Origin: Sedimenticola thiotaurini
GTDB taxonomy: Bacteria; Pseudomonadota; Gammaproteobacteria; Chromatiales; Chromatiaceae
Direction: 5' to 3'
DNA length: 64,000 nt
Assembly (NCBI RefSeq): GCF_001007875.1
Contig: NZ_CP011412.1
Span: 3,410,001-3,474,000, forward strand
The position numbers were made by a program, and so were the translations under genes. The notes under the pieces are model-generated. The model saw only the letters and a list, made by a program, of their open reading frames with translations. It had not been told where the DNA came from and ran no database searches. Positions 7,922-17,169 of this stretch are shown one piece after another (position 1 is the first letter of the stretch; the number at the start of each line of letters is the position of its first letter).

Positions 7922-9907
7922 TTACTCCGCCGGCGTAATGGTCGCTGCTCCGGGCGCCGGGGTATCGGCGGATTCGGTTTCCACAGGTTCCGATTGGAGC
8001 GGATTGACTTCAGGGGTTTCCATCTCCTCAGCCATACTCGCCATGCGGGGCGCATAACCGATCGCCTTGGGTATCCCTTTCTCCATTACCGCCCAGACCA
8101 GTTGGCGATGAATCTGGCGAATGCTGTCCAGGTAGAGGTTGCCGGTCTTGCCTTCCAGGGTCTCCTGTGCGGCGCTTTGCAGTCTCCCCAGGTGGGGTAG
8201 CAGCCGGAAGCTGTCGATACCCATGGCGTAGAGGCGTCGATAGGCGCCCCGGCTGTCGGGTAGCGTACGGGCGAGATTGTCCCGTGACAGTGGGTGATCA
8301 CCTTCATTGACCAGTAGCCAGGGGATGTCGGGGAATTTTATCCCCTCCAGATCCTGGTCCTGATCCGGCGCTGGTGTACCGGTGTAGATGCTGGAGGTGG
8401 CATAGATGGGGATATCCGCCGCATGGTGGAACTGGAACTGGGGCCGGATCTGGCGTGCCTTGAGTGGATTGGCTGCCAGCAGTATGAAATCGGCATCCTG
8501 TCTGCGGCGGGGTTCGAACTCCAGCCGCTGGCCCATCAGCCGTTGCAGCCGGGTGCGGCGGGCGCTGCTTTCATCCAGATTGAGCAGTGCCCGGATGGCG
8601 TCGGAGAAGTCGTTCTCTTTGGCGTCATAACGCTGCTGCTCGCTCAGTATGCCACCCAGGCGTTCCCAGCGATCGCGGAATGCCTGGGCGATTCGTTCGC
8701 CCCAATCATCCCGCGGAGTGAATACGATGGCGCGGGTATGGCCGTCCAGCCAGGCCCGCTCCGCTATCTGGCGTGCTTCATCTTCCGGTGCCAGGCCGAA
8801 CTGGTAGAGCTGGACGGGTGGAGTGGTCTCCGGGGGGACCTGATTCAGTGCCAGCACCGGGATTTCCAGTTCACCGGCCCTGGCGAGCTGGGCGACCCCC
8901 TCCTTGTTGAGCGGGCCAATCACCATATCGGCACCCGAGTCCACCGCCTGGCGATAGAGTGGCCAGGTGTCGGCGCTGTCGCTGCTGTCATAAAAAACCA
9001 GCTGCGGACGGCTCTCCGGTGGCTGCTGGTAGTAAGCGGCCATGAAGCCGTCCCGCAAGGCCCGGGCCGCATTGGCATAGGGTCCCGATTGGGGCAGCAG
9101 GATGGCCAGATGATTGGGGCGCTGGTACTGGCTCTCGAGCTTCTGGAAGTAACCTTCCAGCAGTCCTGGAATGGCCGGGTGACTGGGGAATTTTTCCCGC
9201 CAGCTCTCCAGTTGCTGCTGTATCCGGTTGGTGTCGCCGGTGTGGCCCTTGATAATTCTGGCCAGGGCCATCCAGCCGCCCTGGATACCGGGTGGGTTGG
9301 GTTGCAGCAGGTCGAGAGCGGTATCGGTCAGGGTGGTCAGCGTCTGGATGATCAGCAGCTGGTTTTGCAGCCGTTTGTCCATATCTTCCAGCAGCAGATC
9401 CAGTTCGCCCAGTTCCCGGGCACTCTCCAGCAGGTTACCGGTCAGCCGGAATCCCTCTGCCCGGTCAGCATGGAAGCGCTGCTGCAACGGCAACTCGGTG
9501 CCTTCCGGGATGCCATCGCTCAACAGGGTCATGGCCTCATCCGGGCGGTTCTTGCTCAGGGCCAGCTCGGCCACCAGCAGGCGCCGGCGGAAATCCAGCT
9601 TGGGCAGGCTTCCGGTGTCGATTCTGGTCAGTAGCTCGGTGGCCCGATCTCCCTGCTGTGCATGCAGGTAATTCTCGGCGGCGCGCAGCAACAGCGACAG
9701 GTCTTCCGGCGGCTGGCTTTGCAGGGAAAGTTGCTCAAACAGCTCGCCAGCGGCGGCATACTCCCCAGCCTGTTCAAGTGCAACGGCCTGTTGCATCTGC
9801 AGGTCGGTCTCACTGTCGGTACTCCTGACACCGGGTGATGGTACACAACCAATCACGGCCAGTGAGATCAACAGTACGAGGAGATATTTAATATGTCTTA
9901 GTTGCAT
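7922..9907 (-). CDS. lpoA: LpoA/LppC lipoprotein, activator of penicillin-binding protein 1A
   Basis: A 661-residue outer-membrane lipoprotein. The ATG at 9907 begins a signal peptide ending in a lipobox (SLAVIGC, Cys 21). The N-terminal third is helical and TPR-like (repeated Leu/Ala/Glu helices up to about residue 270). The remainder is a periplasmic-binding-protein fold (HLAILLPQSGPYANAARALRDGF near 280, later ADMVIGPLNKEGV). LpoA stimulates peptidoglycan synthesis by PBP1a. It opens the leftward operon lpoA-yraN-diaA-dolP and is divergent from rsmI. The C-terminus ends in a Pro/Glu-rich tail. Confidence 0.87.
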   Translation of the reverse strand: MQLRHIKYLLVLLISLAVIGCVPSPGVRSTDSETDLQMQQAVALEQAGEYAAAGELFEQLSLQSQPPEDLSLLLRAAENYLHAQQGDRATELLTRIDTGSLPKLDFRRRLLVAELALSKNRPDEAMTLLSDGIPEGTELPLQQRFHADRAEGFRLTGNLLESARELGELDLLLEDMDKRLQNQLLIIQTLTTLTDTALDLLQPNPPGIQGGWMALARIIKGHTGDTNRIQQQLESWREKFPSHPAIPGLLEGYFQKLESQYQRPNHLAILLPQSGPYANAARALRDGFMAAYYQQPPESRPQLVFYDSSDSADTWPLYRQAVDSGADMVIGPLNKEGVAQLARAGELEIPVLALNQVPPETTPPVQLYQFGLAPEDEARQIAERAWLDGHTRAIVFTPRDDWGERIAQAFRDRWERLGGILSEQQRYDAKENDFSDAIRALLNLDESSARRTRLQRLMGQRLEFEPRRRQDADFILLAANPLKARQIRPQFQFHHAADIPIYATSSIYTGTPAPDQDQDLEGIKFPDIPWLLVNEGDHPLSRDNLARTLPDSRGAYRRLYAMGIDSFRLLPHLGRLQSAAQETLEGKTGNLYLDSIRQIHRQLVWAVMEKGIPKAIGYAPRMASMAEEMETPEVNPLQSEPVETESADTPAPGAATITPAE

Positions 9908-9969
9908 GGTCGCATTCAGGCAGGCAGGATTAAGCCAGACAGTATCTTTTTTTGGGGTGTGCCGTGTCA

Positions 9970-10812
9970 ATGGATAAGGGTTGCTTGTATATCGTCGCCA
10001 TGCCAATCGGTAACCGTGATGACATTACGGAGCGGGCCAAACAGGTATTATCCGCGGTTGAGCTGATTGCCGTCGAGGATACCCGTCACAGTCGGCCATT
10101 GCTGCAGGCGCTAGGAATCAACACGCCCCTGTTGGCGCTGCATGAACATAATGAGCTCAAGCTGGTCAACCGACTGGTGGAGCAGCTGTCGGCGGGCGGC
10201 ACGATTGCCCTGATATCCGATGCCGGCACCCCGCTGATCAGTGATCCCGGTTTTCCGCTGGTGCGGGCCTGCCAACAGGCCGGTGTGCGGGTGGTGCCGG
10301 TGCCGGGGGCCAGCGCACTGATCTGTGCCCTGTCAGCGGCAGGCCTGCCGACCGACCGTTTTCTGTTCGAAGGCTTCCCGGCCCGAACCTCGTCTGCCAG
10401 GTGTGATCAGTTTACCCGCCTGAAGGACGCCGGCATGACCCTGGTGTTTTACGAGTCGAGCCACCGCATTGTGCACTCCCTGACGGATATGGCAGCCATC
10501 TTCGGTGTTGAACGCCCGGCCGTGATGGCGCGGGAACTGACCAAGCTGCATGAGACGATTGTTTCCAGCACGTTGGGGGAACTGGTGACCTTGGTTAGTG
10601 GAGATCCGAATCAGCAAAAGGGGGAGTTCGTGATACTGGTGGCGGGGGCTGTGCAGGACACGCAGACGCTTGATCCCGAAGCCTTGCGGATTCTCGCGAT
10701 TCTGGCTGAAGCGCTGCCGACCAAAAAAGCCGCCGCCCTGGCGGCAAAAATCACCGGAGTAAAGAAAAACCTGCTGTACCAGCAGGCGCTGGAGTTACAG
10801 CAGGCGGAGTAG
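9970..10812 (+). CDS. rsmI: 16S rRNA (cytidine-1402-2'-O)-methyltransferase RsmI
   Basis: A SAM-dependent tetrapyrrole-methylase-fold enzyme that 2'-O-methylates C1402 of 16S rRNA. From the ATG at 9970 it has 280 residues; a GTG at 9964 is also possible, with GGGG just upstream. Diagnostic segments are LYIVAMPIGNRDDITERA at the N-terminus, AVEDTRHSRPLL, SDAGTPLISDPGFPLV and the PGASALICALSAAGLPTDRF region. It is divergent from lpoA, as in enterobacteria. Confidence 0.94.
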   Translation: MDKGCLYIVAMPIGNRDDITERAKQVLSAVELIAVEDTRHSRPLLQALGINTPLLALHEHNELKLVNRLVEQLSAGGTIALISDAGTPLISDPGFPLVRACQQAGVRVVPVPGASALICALSAAGLPTDRFLFEGFPARTSSARCDQFTRLKDAGMTLVFYESSHRIVHSLTDMAAIFGVERPAVMARELTKLHETIVSSTLGELVTLVSGDPNQQKGEFVILVAGAVQDTQTLDPEALRILAILAEALPTKKAAALAAKITGVKKNLLYQQALELQQAE

Positions 10813-10838
10813 GCCGCCCCGCCATACGGCGGAGCGGC
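10813..10838. terminator. Hairpin between convergent rsmI and hsp20
   Basis: A GC-rich inverted repeat (CCGCcCCGCC ATA CGGCGGaGCGG) directly follows the rsmI stop and precedes the end of hsp20. It lacks a T-run, so it may act as a shared 3' stabiliser rather than a classic terminator. Confidence 0.5.
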
Positions 10839-10849
10839 ACAGCCAGTCG

Positions 10850-11302
10850 TCAGCTACTGCGTTTCGGCTGGATTTCAATCTTTTTCGAACGTTTCGGCTC
10901 GACCTTCGGAATGACCACTTCCAGTACGCCATCCTTGCCGCTGGCCTGGATCTGTTCGGGGTCAGTGTTATCCGGCAGACTGAAGCGCCGGTAGAAACTG
11001 CCATAAGCGCGTTCGACCCGCTTGTAACCTTCCTTGTTTTCGGTTACTTCGTGGTGTTTTTCGCCTTTGATCGTCAGCATGCCATCTTCCATGGTGAGTT
11101 CGATCTTTTCCGGTTCCACTCCGGGAATATCGGCATGCAGTACATAGCGGTCGTCCTCTTCCTTGATATCGATAGCGGGGGTCCAGTCCCCGCCCACAAC
11201 ACCGGACTCATCGCTCTGGGTGAGCGGGTTGCGCGGACCGCGACTCAGTTCATCCTGCCACAGCTTCATCAACTGCCAGGGATCAGATGTTAAACGTGTC
11301 AT
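10850..11302 (-). CDS. Small heat-shock protein, Hsp20/alpha-crystallin family
   Basis: A 150-residue ATP-independent holdase chaperone. The alpha-crystallin domain spans about residues 38-140 (WTPAIDIKEEDDRYVLHADI, GSFYRRFSLPDN, GVLEVVIPK). The C-terminal tail is basic and has only a weak I-x-I motif (KIEIQPK). A strong ribosome site (AGGAGG, 6 bases before ATG) is present. A sigma-32-like promoter lies upstream. Confidence 0.93.
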   Translation of the reverse strand: MTRLTSDPWQLMKLWQDELSRGPRNPLTQSDESGVVGGDWTPAIDIKEEDDRYVLHADIPGVEPEKIELTMEDGMLTIKGEKHHEVTENKEGYKRVERAYGSFYRRFSLPDNTDPEQIQASGKDGVLEVVIPKVEPKRSKKIEIQPKRSS

Positions 11303-11336
11303 TTGAAACCTCCTGTTGTGTAGCTATTCCCACTCA

Positions 11337-11366
11337 AAATATAAGGTGGATTTTGGTGGATTCAAG
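11337..11366 (-). promoter_or_regulatory. Possible heat-shock (sigma-32) promoter of hsp20
   Basis: On the minus strand CTTGAA is followed after 13 bases by ACCTTATATT, a moderate match to the sigma-32 pattern CTTGAA-N13-CCCCATNT, about 35-60 bases before the hsp20 start. The -35 half is good and the -10 half is imperfect. Confidence 0.4.
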
Positions 11367-11405
11367 AGGTTGGCAGGGCGATTTTTCGGGGGGATGGGGA
11401 ATGGT

Positions 11406-11436
11406 GCCTCCTCCCCTTTTGACGTGGGGAGGAGGC
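11406..11436. terminator. Hairpin downstream of sodB
   Basis: A perfect 11-bp stem (GCCTCCTCCCC / GGGGAGGAGGC, 9-base loop) lies 17 bases past the sodB stop. There is no T-run on either strand. Confidence 0.55.
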
Positions 11437-11453
11437 GGGATTACCGGGTTGGT

Positions 11454-12032
11454 TTAACCGGCGAAATTAGCCGATACATACTCCCAGTTTACAATGTTCC
11501 AGACAGCTTCCAGATACTTGGGACGGGCATTCCGATAGTCGATGTAGTAGGCGTGCTCCCACACATCGATGGTGAGCAGCGGGGTCTTGCCGTCAGTCAT
11601 CGGGTTGGCGGCATTGGAGGTGTTGACGATCTCCAGTCCACCATCACTGTTCTTGACCAGCCAGGTCCAGCCGGAACCGAAGTTGCCGGCAGCGGAGGCG
11701 GAAAACTGCTTCTTGAACTCATCCATGGAGCCGAAGGCGCTGTTGATGGCGTCGCTCAGCTGGCTGCTGGGCGCCGAGCCACCCGGACAGAGACAGTTCC
11801 AGTAGAAGGTGTGGTTCCAGACCTGGGCGGCATTGTTGAACTGACCACCGGAGGCCTTCATGATGATCTCTTCCAGGCTGGCATTTTCGAGATCAGTACC
11901 CTTTACCAAGTTGTTCAGGTTGGTCACGTAGGTCTGATGATGCTTGCCGTAGTGGTACTCCAGAGTCTCTTTGGAAATCACTGGCTCCAGGGCGTCCTGA
12001 GCGTAGGGTAAGGGGGGGAGTTCGTGTGCCAT
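11454..12032 (-). CDS. sodB: Iron superoxide dismutase
   Basis: A 192-residue cytoplasmic Fe/Mn-family superoxide dismutase. Metal ligands are visible: His in [11 protein letters not shown] (about 27), His in VWNHTFYW (about 74), and Asp and His in [13 protein letters not shown]. The Gln in [11 protein letters not shown] is typical of the Fe type. The segment after FYWNC ([10 protein letters not shown]) is a local variant. It has its own promoter (12094-12123) and an AAGGAAG ribosome site. Confidence 0.94.
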   Translation of the reverse strand: MAHELPPLPYAQDALEPVISKETLEYHYGKHHQTYVTNLNNLVKGTDLENASLEEIIMKASGGQFNNAAQVWNHTFYWNCLCPGGSAPSSQLSDAINSAFGSMDEFKKQFSASAAGNFGSGWTWLVKNSDGGLEIVNTSNAANPMTDGKTPLLTIDVWEHAYYIDYRNARPKYLEAVWNIVNWEYVSANFAG

Positions 12033-12093
12033 GGTATTTCTTCCTTATTAGGTTTGTGTGTTAAAAATAAAATAACATAGTATTTTAGTTGGT

Positions 12094-12123
12094 ATTATAA
12101 TGCCAGCCTTAATCGTGATTCAA
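12094..12123 (-). promoter_or_regulatory. Sigma-70-type promoter of sodB
   Basis: On the minus strand TTGAAT (12118-12123) is followed after 18 bases by TATAAT (12094-12099), about 60 bases before the sodB ATG. Confidence 0.6.
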
Positions 12124-12267
12124 GATCCGTCGTGCCTTCAGTTGGCTGATGGCCGTGTGGATGCCCGTAGGGCATGGTTATAATAGTAGATTAAACATCT
12201 ATCACGGGTTGTTGTTGAGTCGATTTGCACCGGCCTCGCAATAGCAGAACAGGGCAGGAAACAGTTA

Positions 12268-14049
12268 ATGTGTGGAATATGTGGTGAGTTACGGCTCGAT
12301 GGCGGGCGGCCTGATCTGGGGGCAGTGTCCAGAATGACCGCCCGACTCAGTCAGCGGGGGCCGGACCACGAGGGCAGTTTCAGTGACGGGCCGTTGGCAT
12401 TCGGCCATCGGCGGCTTGCCATTATCGATCTCTCCGAACGGGCCAATCAGCCCATGGTGGACCAGGAGCTGGGTCTGGCCCTGGTTTTCAACGGTACCAT
12501 CTACAACTATCCGGCTTTGCGGGAGACCTTGAAACAGAAGGGTTATCACTTCTATTCGGATGGTGACAGTGAGGTGATACTCAAGGCGTGGCACGCTTGG
12601 CGGGAGCGCTGCGTTGATCAGCTGCAGGGCATGTTTGCCTTCGCTATCTGGGATCAGGCAAATAAACAGCTGTTCCTGGCCCGGGATCGGATGGGTATCA
12701 AGCCGCTCTACTACAGCCAGAATGGCGACCGGTTCCGATTTGCTTCCAATGTCCAGGCACTGCTGGCCGGCGGTGGGGTGGATACTGCCCTGGATCCGGT
12801 CGCTTTGCATCATCAGTTTACCCTGCATGCGGTAGTGCCGGCGCCCCGCACGGTTCTGCAGGGTGTGCGCAAATTGGCACCGGGGCATTCACTGCTGCTT
12901 GAAGGTGATGGCAAGCGTACCGAGCGTCGCTATTGGCAGCTCTCCGCCAGCCGCCCGGCCGAGCCACGCAGCGATGATGAATGGCTGGAATCGATTCATG
13001 AGGCACTGCGACAGGCGGTGCATAAGCGGAATAATATCTCCGATGTGCCGGTGGGCGTGCTGCTGTCGGGGGGGCTCGATTCCAGTCTGCTGGTGGCCCT
13101 GCTGGCGGAATCGGGCGTCTCCGATCTGCGCACCTTTTCGGTAGGGTTTGAAGATCATCCCGACGAGAAGGGCAGTGAGTTTGAATATTCTGATCAGGTG
13201 GTGGAGCGCTACGGTACCACTCATCACAAGTACCTGGTACCTAACGAAGAGGTGCTGAAGCGGCTGCCGGGGGCGGTGGATGCCATGGCAGAACCGATGT
13301 TCGGGCAGGACGCGGTGGCTTTCTACCTGTTGTCAGAGCAGGTTTCCAAGCAGATCAAAGTGGTTCAGTCCGGTCAGGGTGCCGACGAGGTGTTTGGCGG
13401 CTACTTCTGGTACCCCCGCATGATGGCGGAGCAGCAGGGGTCGCCGGTGGAGCGTTTTGCCAAGCACTATTTCGACCGGGATCATGAAGAGTACCTGCGT
13501 ATGGTCACTGCAGAATACCGGGGCGAGGATTACACCAGCCAACGGGTGGCCGAACTGCTCGGTGAACCGGGTGCGGACGACTTCATGGATGCGGTACTGC
13601 GTATGGATGTCACCACCCTGATCGTAGATGATCCGGTCAAACGGGTCGATAACATGACCATGGCCTGGGGGCTGGAGGCACGGGTGCCGTTTCTCGATCA
13701 GCAACTGGTGGAACTGGCTGCCCAATGTCCGCCCGAACTGAAGCTGCGGGAGGGTGGCAAATACCCGTTGAAAGCGATGGCCCGGGGTATTCTGCCCGAT
13801 TCGGTGATTGACCGGCCCAAGGGCTACTTCCCGATGCCGGCATTGAAGTATGTTCGGGGTGACTTCCTGGATTTCATGCGGGATATTCTGGAATCGGATG
13901 CCTGTCGGCAACGGAACCTCTATTCACGGGCCTACGTGGACCTGCTGCTCTCTGCACCGGAGATGCACCATACCCGGTTGCTGGGGAGTAAATTGTGGCA
14001 CCTGGCCCTGCTGGAATACTGGTTGCAACGTAACGTGGACGGGCTGTGA
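12268..14049 (+). CDS. Asparagine-synthase-type amidotransferase, NAGGN (AsnO) class
   Basis: A 593-residue glutamine-dependent amidotransferase. The N-terminal Ntn glutaminase domain begins with catalytic Cys2 (MCGICGELR) and has RGPDHEG and HRRLAIIDLS; the C-terminal synthetase domain has the PP-loop LLSGGLDSSLLV (near residue 268). Marks such as VVPAPRT, DDPVKRVDNMTMAWGLEARVPFLD and GSKLWHLALLEYWL match the class that makes the osmolyte N-acetylglutaminylglutamine amide rather than ordinary AsnB; this is recognition from memory. Its usual partners (N-acetylglutaminylglutamine synthetase and an M42-type peptidase) are not adjacent. Confidence 0.8.
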   Translation: MCGICGELRLDGGRPDLGAVSRMTARLSQRGPDHEGSFSDGPLAFGHRRLAIIDLSERANQPMVDQELGLALVFNGTIYNYPALRETLKQKGYHFYSDGDSEVILKAWHAWRERCVDQLQGMFAFAIWDQANKQLFLARDRMGIKPLYYSQNGDRFRFASNVQALLAGGGVDTALDPVALHHQFTLHAVVPAPRTVLQGVRKLAPGHSLLLEGDGKRTERRYWQLSASRPAEPRSDDEWLESIHEALRQAVHKRNNISDVPVGVLLSGGLDSSLLVALLAESGVSDLRTFSVGFEDHPDEKGSEFEYSDQVVERYGTTHHKYLVPNEEVLKRLPGAVDAMAEPMFGQDAVAFYLLSEQVSKQIKVVQSGQGADEVFGGYFWYPRMMAEQQGSPVERFAKHYFDRDHEEYLRMVTAEYRGEDYTSQRVAELLGEPGADDFMDAVLRMDVTTLIVDDPVKRVDNMTMAWGLEARVPFLDQQLVELAAQCPPELKLREGGKYPLKAMARGILPDSVIDRPKGYFPMPALKYVRGDFLDFMRDILESDACRQRNLYSRAYVDLLLSAPEMHHTRLLGSKLWHLALLEYWLQRNVDGL

Positions 14050-14098
14050 CGCCGGCCGGTTCAACCGATAATCAATCAAGTATTGAGGAGCAGTTGTT

Positions 14099-14548
14099 AT
14101 GCTTTATCTGCTATTAACGCTACACCTGCTGGGTGTGGTGGTCTGGGTCGGCGGGATGTTCTTTGCCCACATGGCCCTCAGGCCGGCGGCCGCAGAGGTG
14201 TTGGAACCGCCGCAGCGACTGCCCCTGATGAAACGGACCCTGGATGGTTTTTTCCCCTGGGTCTGGGTAGCGATTGCCCTGATACTGGCGAGTGGCTACG
14301 GGATTCTGCTGGGTATACTGGGTGCCGGTGCCGGCATCTATGTGCATGTTATGCACACTTTCGCCCTGATCATGGTGGGAGTGTTCAGTTTTATCTACTT
14401 TCTGCCCTACCGAAGGATGGGCCGGGCACTGCAGGGTGGAGACCTCCCCGAAGCGGGTGCCCAACTGGCGAAAATTCGTCGCCTGATCGGAGTGAATCTG
14501 CTGCTTGGTTTGGTGACAACCATTGTCGGTGCGGCTAAACCATTTTGA
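14099..14548 (+). CDS. CopD-like small integral membrane protein
   Basis: 149 residues with four hydrophobic segments. The first holds LHLLGVVVWVGGMFFAHMAL, typical of the CopD/YckC-like copper-resistance membrane domain, with His and Met residues inside helices. It follows the amidotransferase by 50 bases with a GAGGAG ribosome site. Function is not established; a role with copper or haem is possible. Confidence 0.65.
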   Translation: MLYLLLTLHLLGVVVWVGGMFFAHMALRPAAAEVLEPPQRLPLMKRTLDGFFPWVWVAIALILASGYGILLGILGAGAGIYVHVMHTFALIMVGVFSFIYFLPYRRMGRALQGGDLPEAGAQLAKIRRLIGVNLLLGLVTTIVGAAKPF

Positions 14549-14675
14549 TCATGTGGGGCCTGAAAGGTATGTACAGGACGACAAGGTGTGGCGCCGTGGA
14601 TTGGCAACGATCTTGAAATTAATACCGGGTGGCCCAATATGCCGCCCTACTCGAGCACAATTACAGAGGTGAGTG

Positions 14676-14993
14676 ATGGACGTTTTGGAGCGAATTAAAG
14701 AGCAGGTTGAGAACAACCCCATAGTGCTTTACATGAAGGGGACTCCACAGTTTCCCCAGTGTGGATTTTCATCCCGTGCCGCGGCGGCGCTGCAGGACTG
14801 TGGCGTAGAATTCGCTTACGTCAACGTGCTGTCGGACCCGGAGATTTTTGAGAATCTGCCCCGCTATGCGGACTGGCCCACCTTCCCCCAGCTCTATATC
14901 AAGGGCGAACTGGTGGGTGGCTGCGACATAACCCTGGAGCTTCACCAGACAGGTGAGTTGCAGAAGATGACCGCAGAGGCGGCTGGCAAGTAA
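14676..14993 (+). CDS. grxD: Monothiol glutaredoxin GrxD (Grx4)
   Basis: 105 residues from the ATG at 14676 (AGAGGTGAG just before; a GTG at 14673 is in frame). The active site is CGFS (PQFPQCGFSSRAA, Cys about 30) preceded by the conserved VLYMKGTP; WPTFPQLYIKGELVGGCDI is the glutathione-binding half. This class carries a [2Fe-2S] cluster with glutathione and works in Fe-S delivery with BolA-type proteins. rnt lies next door on the opposite strand, as in relatives. Confidence 0.94.
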   Translation: MDVLERIKEQVENNPIVLYMKGTPQFPQCGFSSRAAAALQDCGVEFAYVNVLSDPEIFENLPRYADWPTFPQLYIKGELVGGCDITLELHQTGELQKMTAEAAGK

Positions 14994-15105
14994 GTGCTAT
15001 AGCTGAAACACGCTGTTTTGACCCGCATCGGGTTTGCCTGATCGACCACCCAGTGCGTCGGCAGTGTGGTGGCCCGATGTGGTGACAGTCAGAGTGGTGA
15101 CATGG

Positions 15106-15140
15106 AAAACCGGCATGCAGCGATGCATTGCCGGTTTTTT
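15106..15140 (+). terminator. Rho-independent terminator of grxD
   Basis: AAAACCGGCATGCA, a GCGA loop, then TGCATTGCCGGTTTTTT form a 10-bp stem with one bulge and a T-run, about 110 bases after the grxD stop. Confidence 0.8.
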
Positions 15141-15218
15141 TATCCAGGGATGGATTTATATCGCGGAGCACAAGGATGTGCGGGAGCGTATTTATCCAGG
15201 GATGGATTTATATCGCGG
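15139..15218. repeat. Pair of identical 28-bp direct repeats
   Basis: The 28-base unit TTTATCCAGGGATGGATTTA plus TATCGCGG occurs at 15139-15166 and 15191-15218, 52 bases apart. The first copy starts inside the T-run of the grxD terminator. No gene covers them. The rest of 15219-15300 is GC-rich and shows nothing else. Confidence 0.85.
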
Positions 15219-15299
15219 GGCGCAGGACTCCAGGGGGGAGGAGGTCGGGCGAAGCCCGAACTGCGGGATTTGCAGAAGCCTGCTTATCCGGAGCGGAAT

Positions 15300-15320
15300 C
15301 TAACCAGCTCGCTGGTTAGC
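15300..15320. terminator. Short hairpin at the 3' end of rnt
   Basis: CTAACCAG CTCG CTGGTTAG is a perfect 8-bp stem with a 4-base loop that overlaps the rnt stop codon. No T-run follows. Confidence 0.45.
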
Positions 15321-15975
15321 CCTGCGGAGGTGTCTGATTCTCCAGCCAGGGATAGTCGGTGGCCTGTTGTTGCCACTGATTGACGATCCGGCAGAACAGT
15401 TCCGCAGTCTTCTCGGTATCATAGATGGCCGAATGGGCCTCGTTGTTGTCCCAGTCCAGGCCGGCCGCTTTTGCCGCCTTGGCGAGAACGGTCTGTCCAA
15501 AGGCCAGGCCGGATAGGGATACGGTGTCAAAGGTACTGAATGGATGGAACGGATTCCGTTTGATGCCGGCGCGGGCCACCGCAGCGTTCAGAAAGCCCAG
15601 GTCGAAAAAGGCGTTATGCCCCACCAGAATGGCCCGGTTGCAGCCGCTGGCCTTCACTGCCTGGCGTATCGGGGTGAATATATCGCTCAACGCCTGCTTT
15701 TCGGGAAGTGCATTACGAAACGGATGGTTCGGGTCTATGCCGTTGAACTCCAGTGCCTTGGGGTCCAGGTTGGCCCCCGGGAACGGTTCGACATGACACG
15801 CATGGCAGGGTGTGGTGTGCAGCATGCCCTGCTCATCCATCACCAGGATGACGGCGGCGATCTCCAGCAGGGCATCGGTCTGGGCGTTGAAACCGGCGGT
15901 CTCCACATCCACCACGACCGGCAGAAAACCACGGAAGCGTTGGGCGATGGCGGGATTAAAGGGGTAGTCTGTCAT
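15316..15975 (-). CDS. rnt: Ribonuclease T
   Basis: A 219-residue DEDD exonuclease that trims 3' ends of tRNA and other stable RNAs. Catalytic motifs are visible: [10 protein letters not shown] (Asp-x-Glu, near 23), [11 protein letters not shown] and [14 protein letters not shown]. The start is the ATG at 15975, giving [20 protein letters not shown] as in the family; 20 codons of open frame upstream are ignored. The ribosome site is weak. Confidence 0.93.
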   Translation of the reverse strand: MTDYPFNPAIAQRFRGFLPVVVDVETAGFNAQTDALLEIAAVILVMDEQGMLHTTPCHACHVEPFPGANLDPKALEFNGIDPNHPFRNALPEKQALSDIFTPIRQAVKASGCNRAILVGHNAFFDLGFLNAAVARAGIKRNPFHPFSTFDTVSLSGLAFGQTVLAKAAKAAGLDWDNNEAHSAIYDTEKTAELFCRIVNQWQQQATDYPWLENQTPPQG

Positions 15976-16163
15976 AGCGCTACAGGATAAATGAATCAGC
16001 CGAAGTTTTCGATCATATCCGCCTGCTGTAAGCAAAAAGAGCGCGGTTGTTCCGTTATAACGGGGTGGGGTGGTGGGCTGGTGCGTCGACCGCGCCGCTT
16101 GACCCGGATTATCTAAATATTAACCATGGACGCTATGTTGAACCTGACCAGGAACCCGGTGAT

Positions 16164-17045
16164 ATGAGAGCACGTTTCAGCAGATGGTTGGCACTATGGA
16201 TGGTACCACTGATCTGGTCGATGGCAGTGGCTGCCGATGGGCTTCCCTTCTCCCGGGGAGTGCTGTTCCAGGTTGAGAGAGAGGGGGTGCCTGTCAGCTA
16301 CCTGTTCGGCACGATTCACTCCGAGGATAAACGGGTGCTGGCCCTGCCTGGTCCGGTGGAGCAAGCCTTTATTACCTCATCGAGACTGTATGTGGAAGTG
16401 GATATGGAGCCTGCCAATCTGTTCGCCTCGGTTGCTGGCATGATGCTGGATGATGGACGAAAGATTTCCGACATTCTGGAACCATCGCTGTATCAGCGGA
16501 CAGTCGGTGCCGCTGCAAAGCGGGGTCTCCCGGAGGTGGCGTTACGACACTACAAACCCTGGGCGTTAGCCATGCTGCTCAGTCTGCCACCCGCCGAGAC
16601 CGGTGAGTTCCTGGACCTGGTGCTCTACCAGCGTGCCCGGGCCATGAATAAGCAGGTGTCTGGACTGGAGACTATCGATGAGCAACTGGGCCTGTTCGAT
16701 GCGCTGTCGGAAGATGATCAGATCGCCCTGCTGCAGGATGCCCTAAATAATCTGGATCAGCTGCCGACAATCTTCCAAGCGTTACTTGATCGCTACCTGG
16801 ATCGGGATCTGGCCGGGCTGGTGGAGATCAATCAGCAACTGGTTGATAGGGACAAGTCCGGGTTTGCGGATCGGTTTCAGGTCAAACTGGTTGATGAGCG
16901 GAATCAACGGATGGTGGAGAGACTTGCGGGACCGCTGGCGGAAGGCGGTGCTTTCGTCGCGGTGGGCGCCCTGCATCTACCCGGAGAACGGGGAATGCTG
17001 CGGTTGCTTGAGCAGCGTGGATACCGGGTTGTCAGAAAATACTGA
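16164..17045 (+). CDS. TraB/GumN family protein
   Basis: 293 residues from the ATG at 16164, which gives a signal peptide (RARFSRWLALWMVPLIWSMA, site after AVAA). The TraB/GumN hallmarks are paired: LFGTIHSED near residue 46 and FVAVGALHLPGERG near residue 264. Bacterial members are thought to be metal-dependent hydrolases related to the Tiki fold; substrate is unknown. Likely periplasmic. Confidence 0.82.
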   Translation: MRARFSRWLALWMVPLIWSMAVAADGLPFSRGVLFQVEREGVPVSYLFGTIHSEDKRVLALPGPVEQAFITSSRLYVEVDMEPANLFASVAGMMLDDGRKISDILEPSLYQRTVGAAAKRGLPEVALRHYKPWALAMLLSLPPAETGEFLDLVLYQRARAMNKQVSGLETIDEQLGLFDALSEDDQIALLQDALNNLDQLPTIFQALLDRYLDRDLAGLVEINQQLVDRDKSGFADRFQVKLVDERNQRMVERLAGPLAEGGAFVAVGALHLPGERGMLRLLEQRGYRVVRKY

Positions 17046-17169
17046 TTAATCAGTTTTTAAGTGTGTCATATAGCCAGATATGGTAGATTCCGCCTCTGCT
17101 TGGGGAAAATTTGTACGAACTCTAATCATCAAGTCAAAAACCAATTTGAGTTGTTAAGGATTTAGAAAA

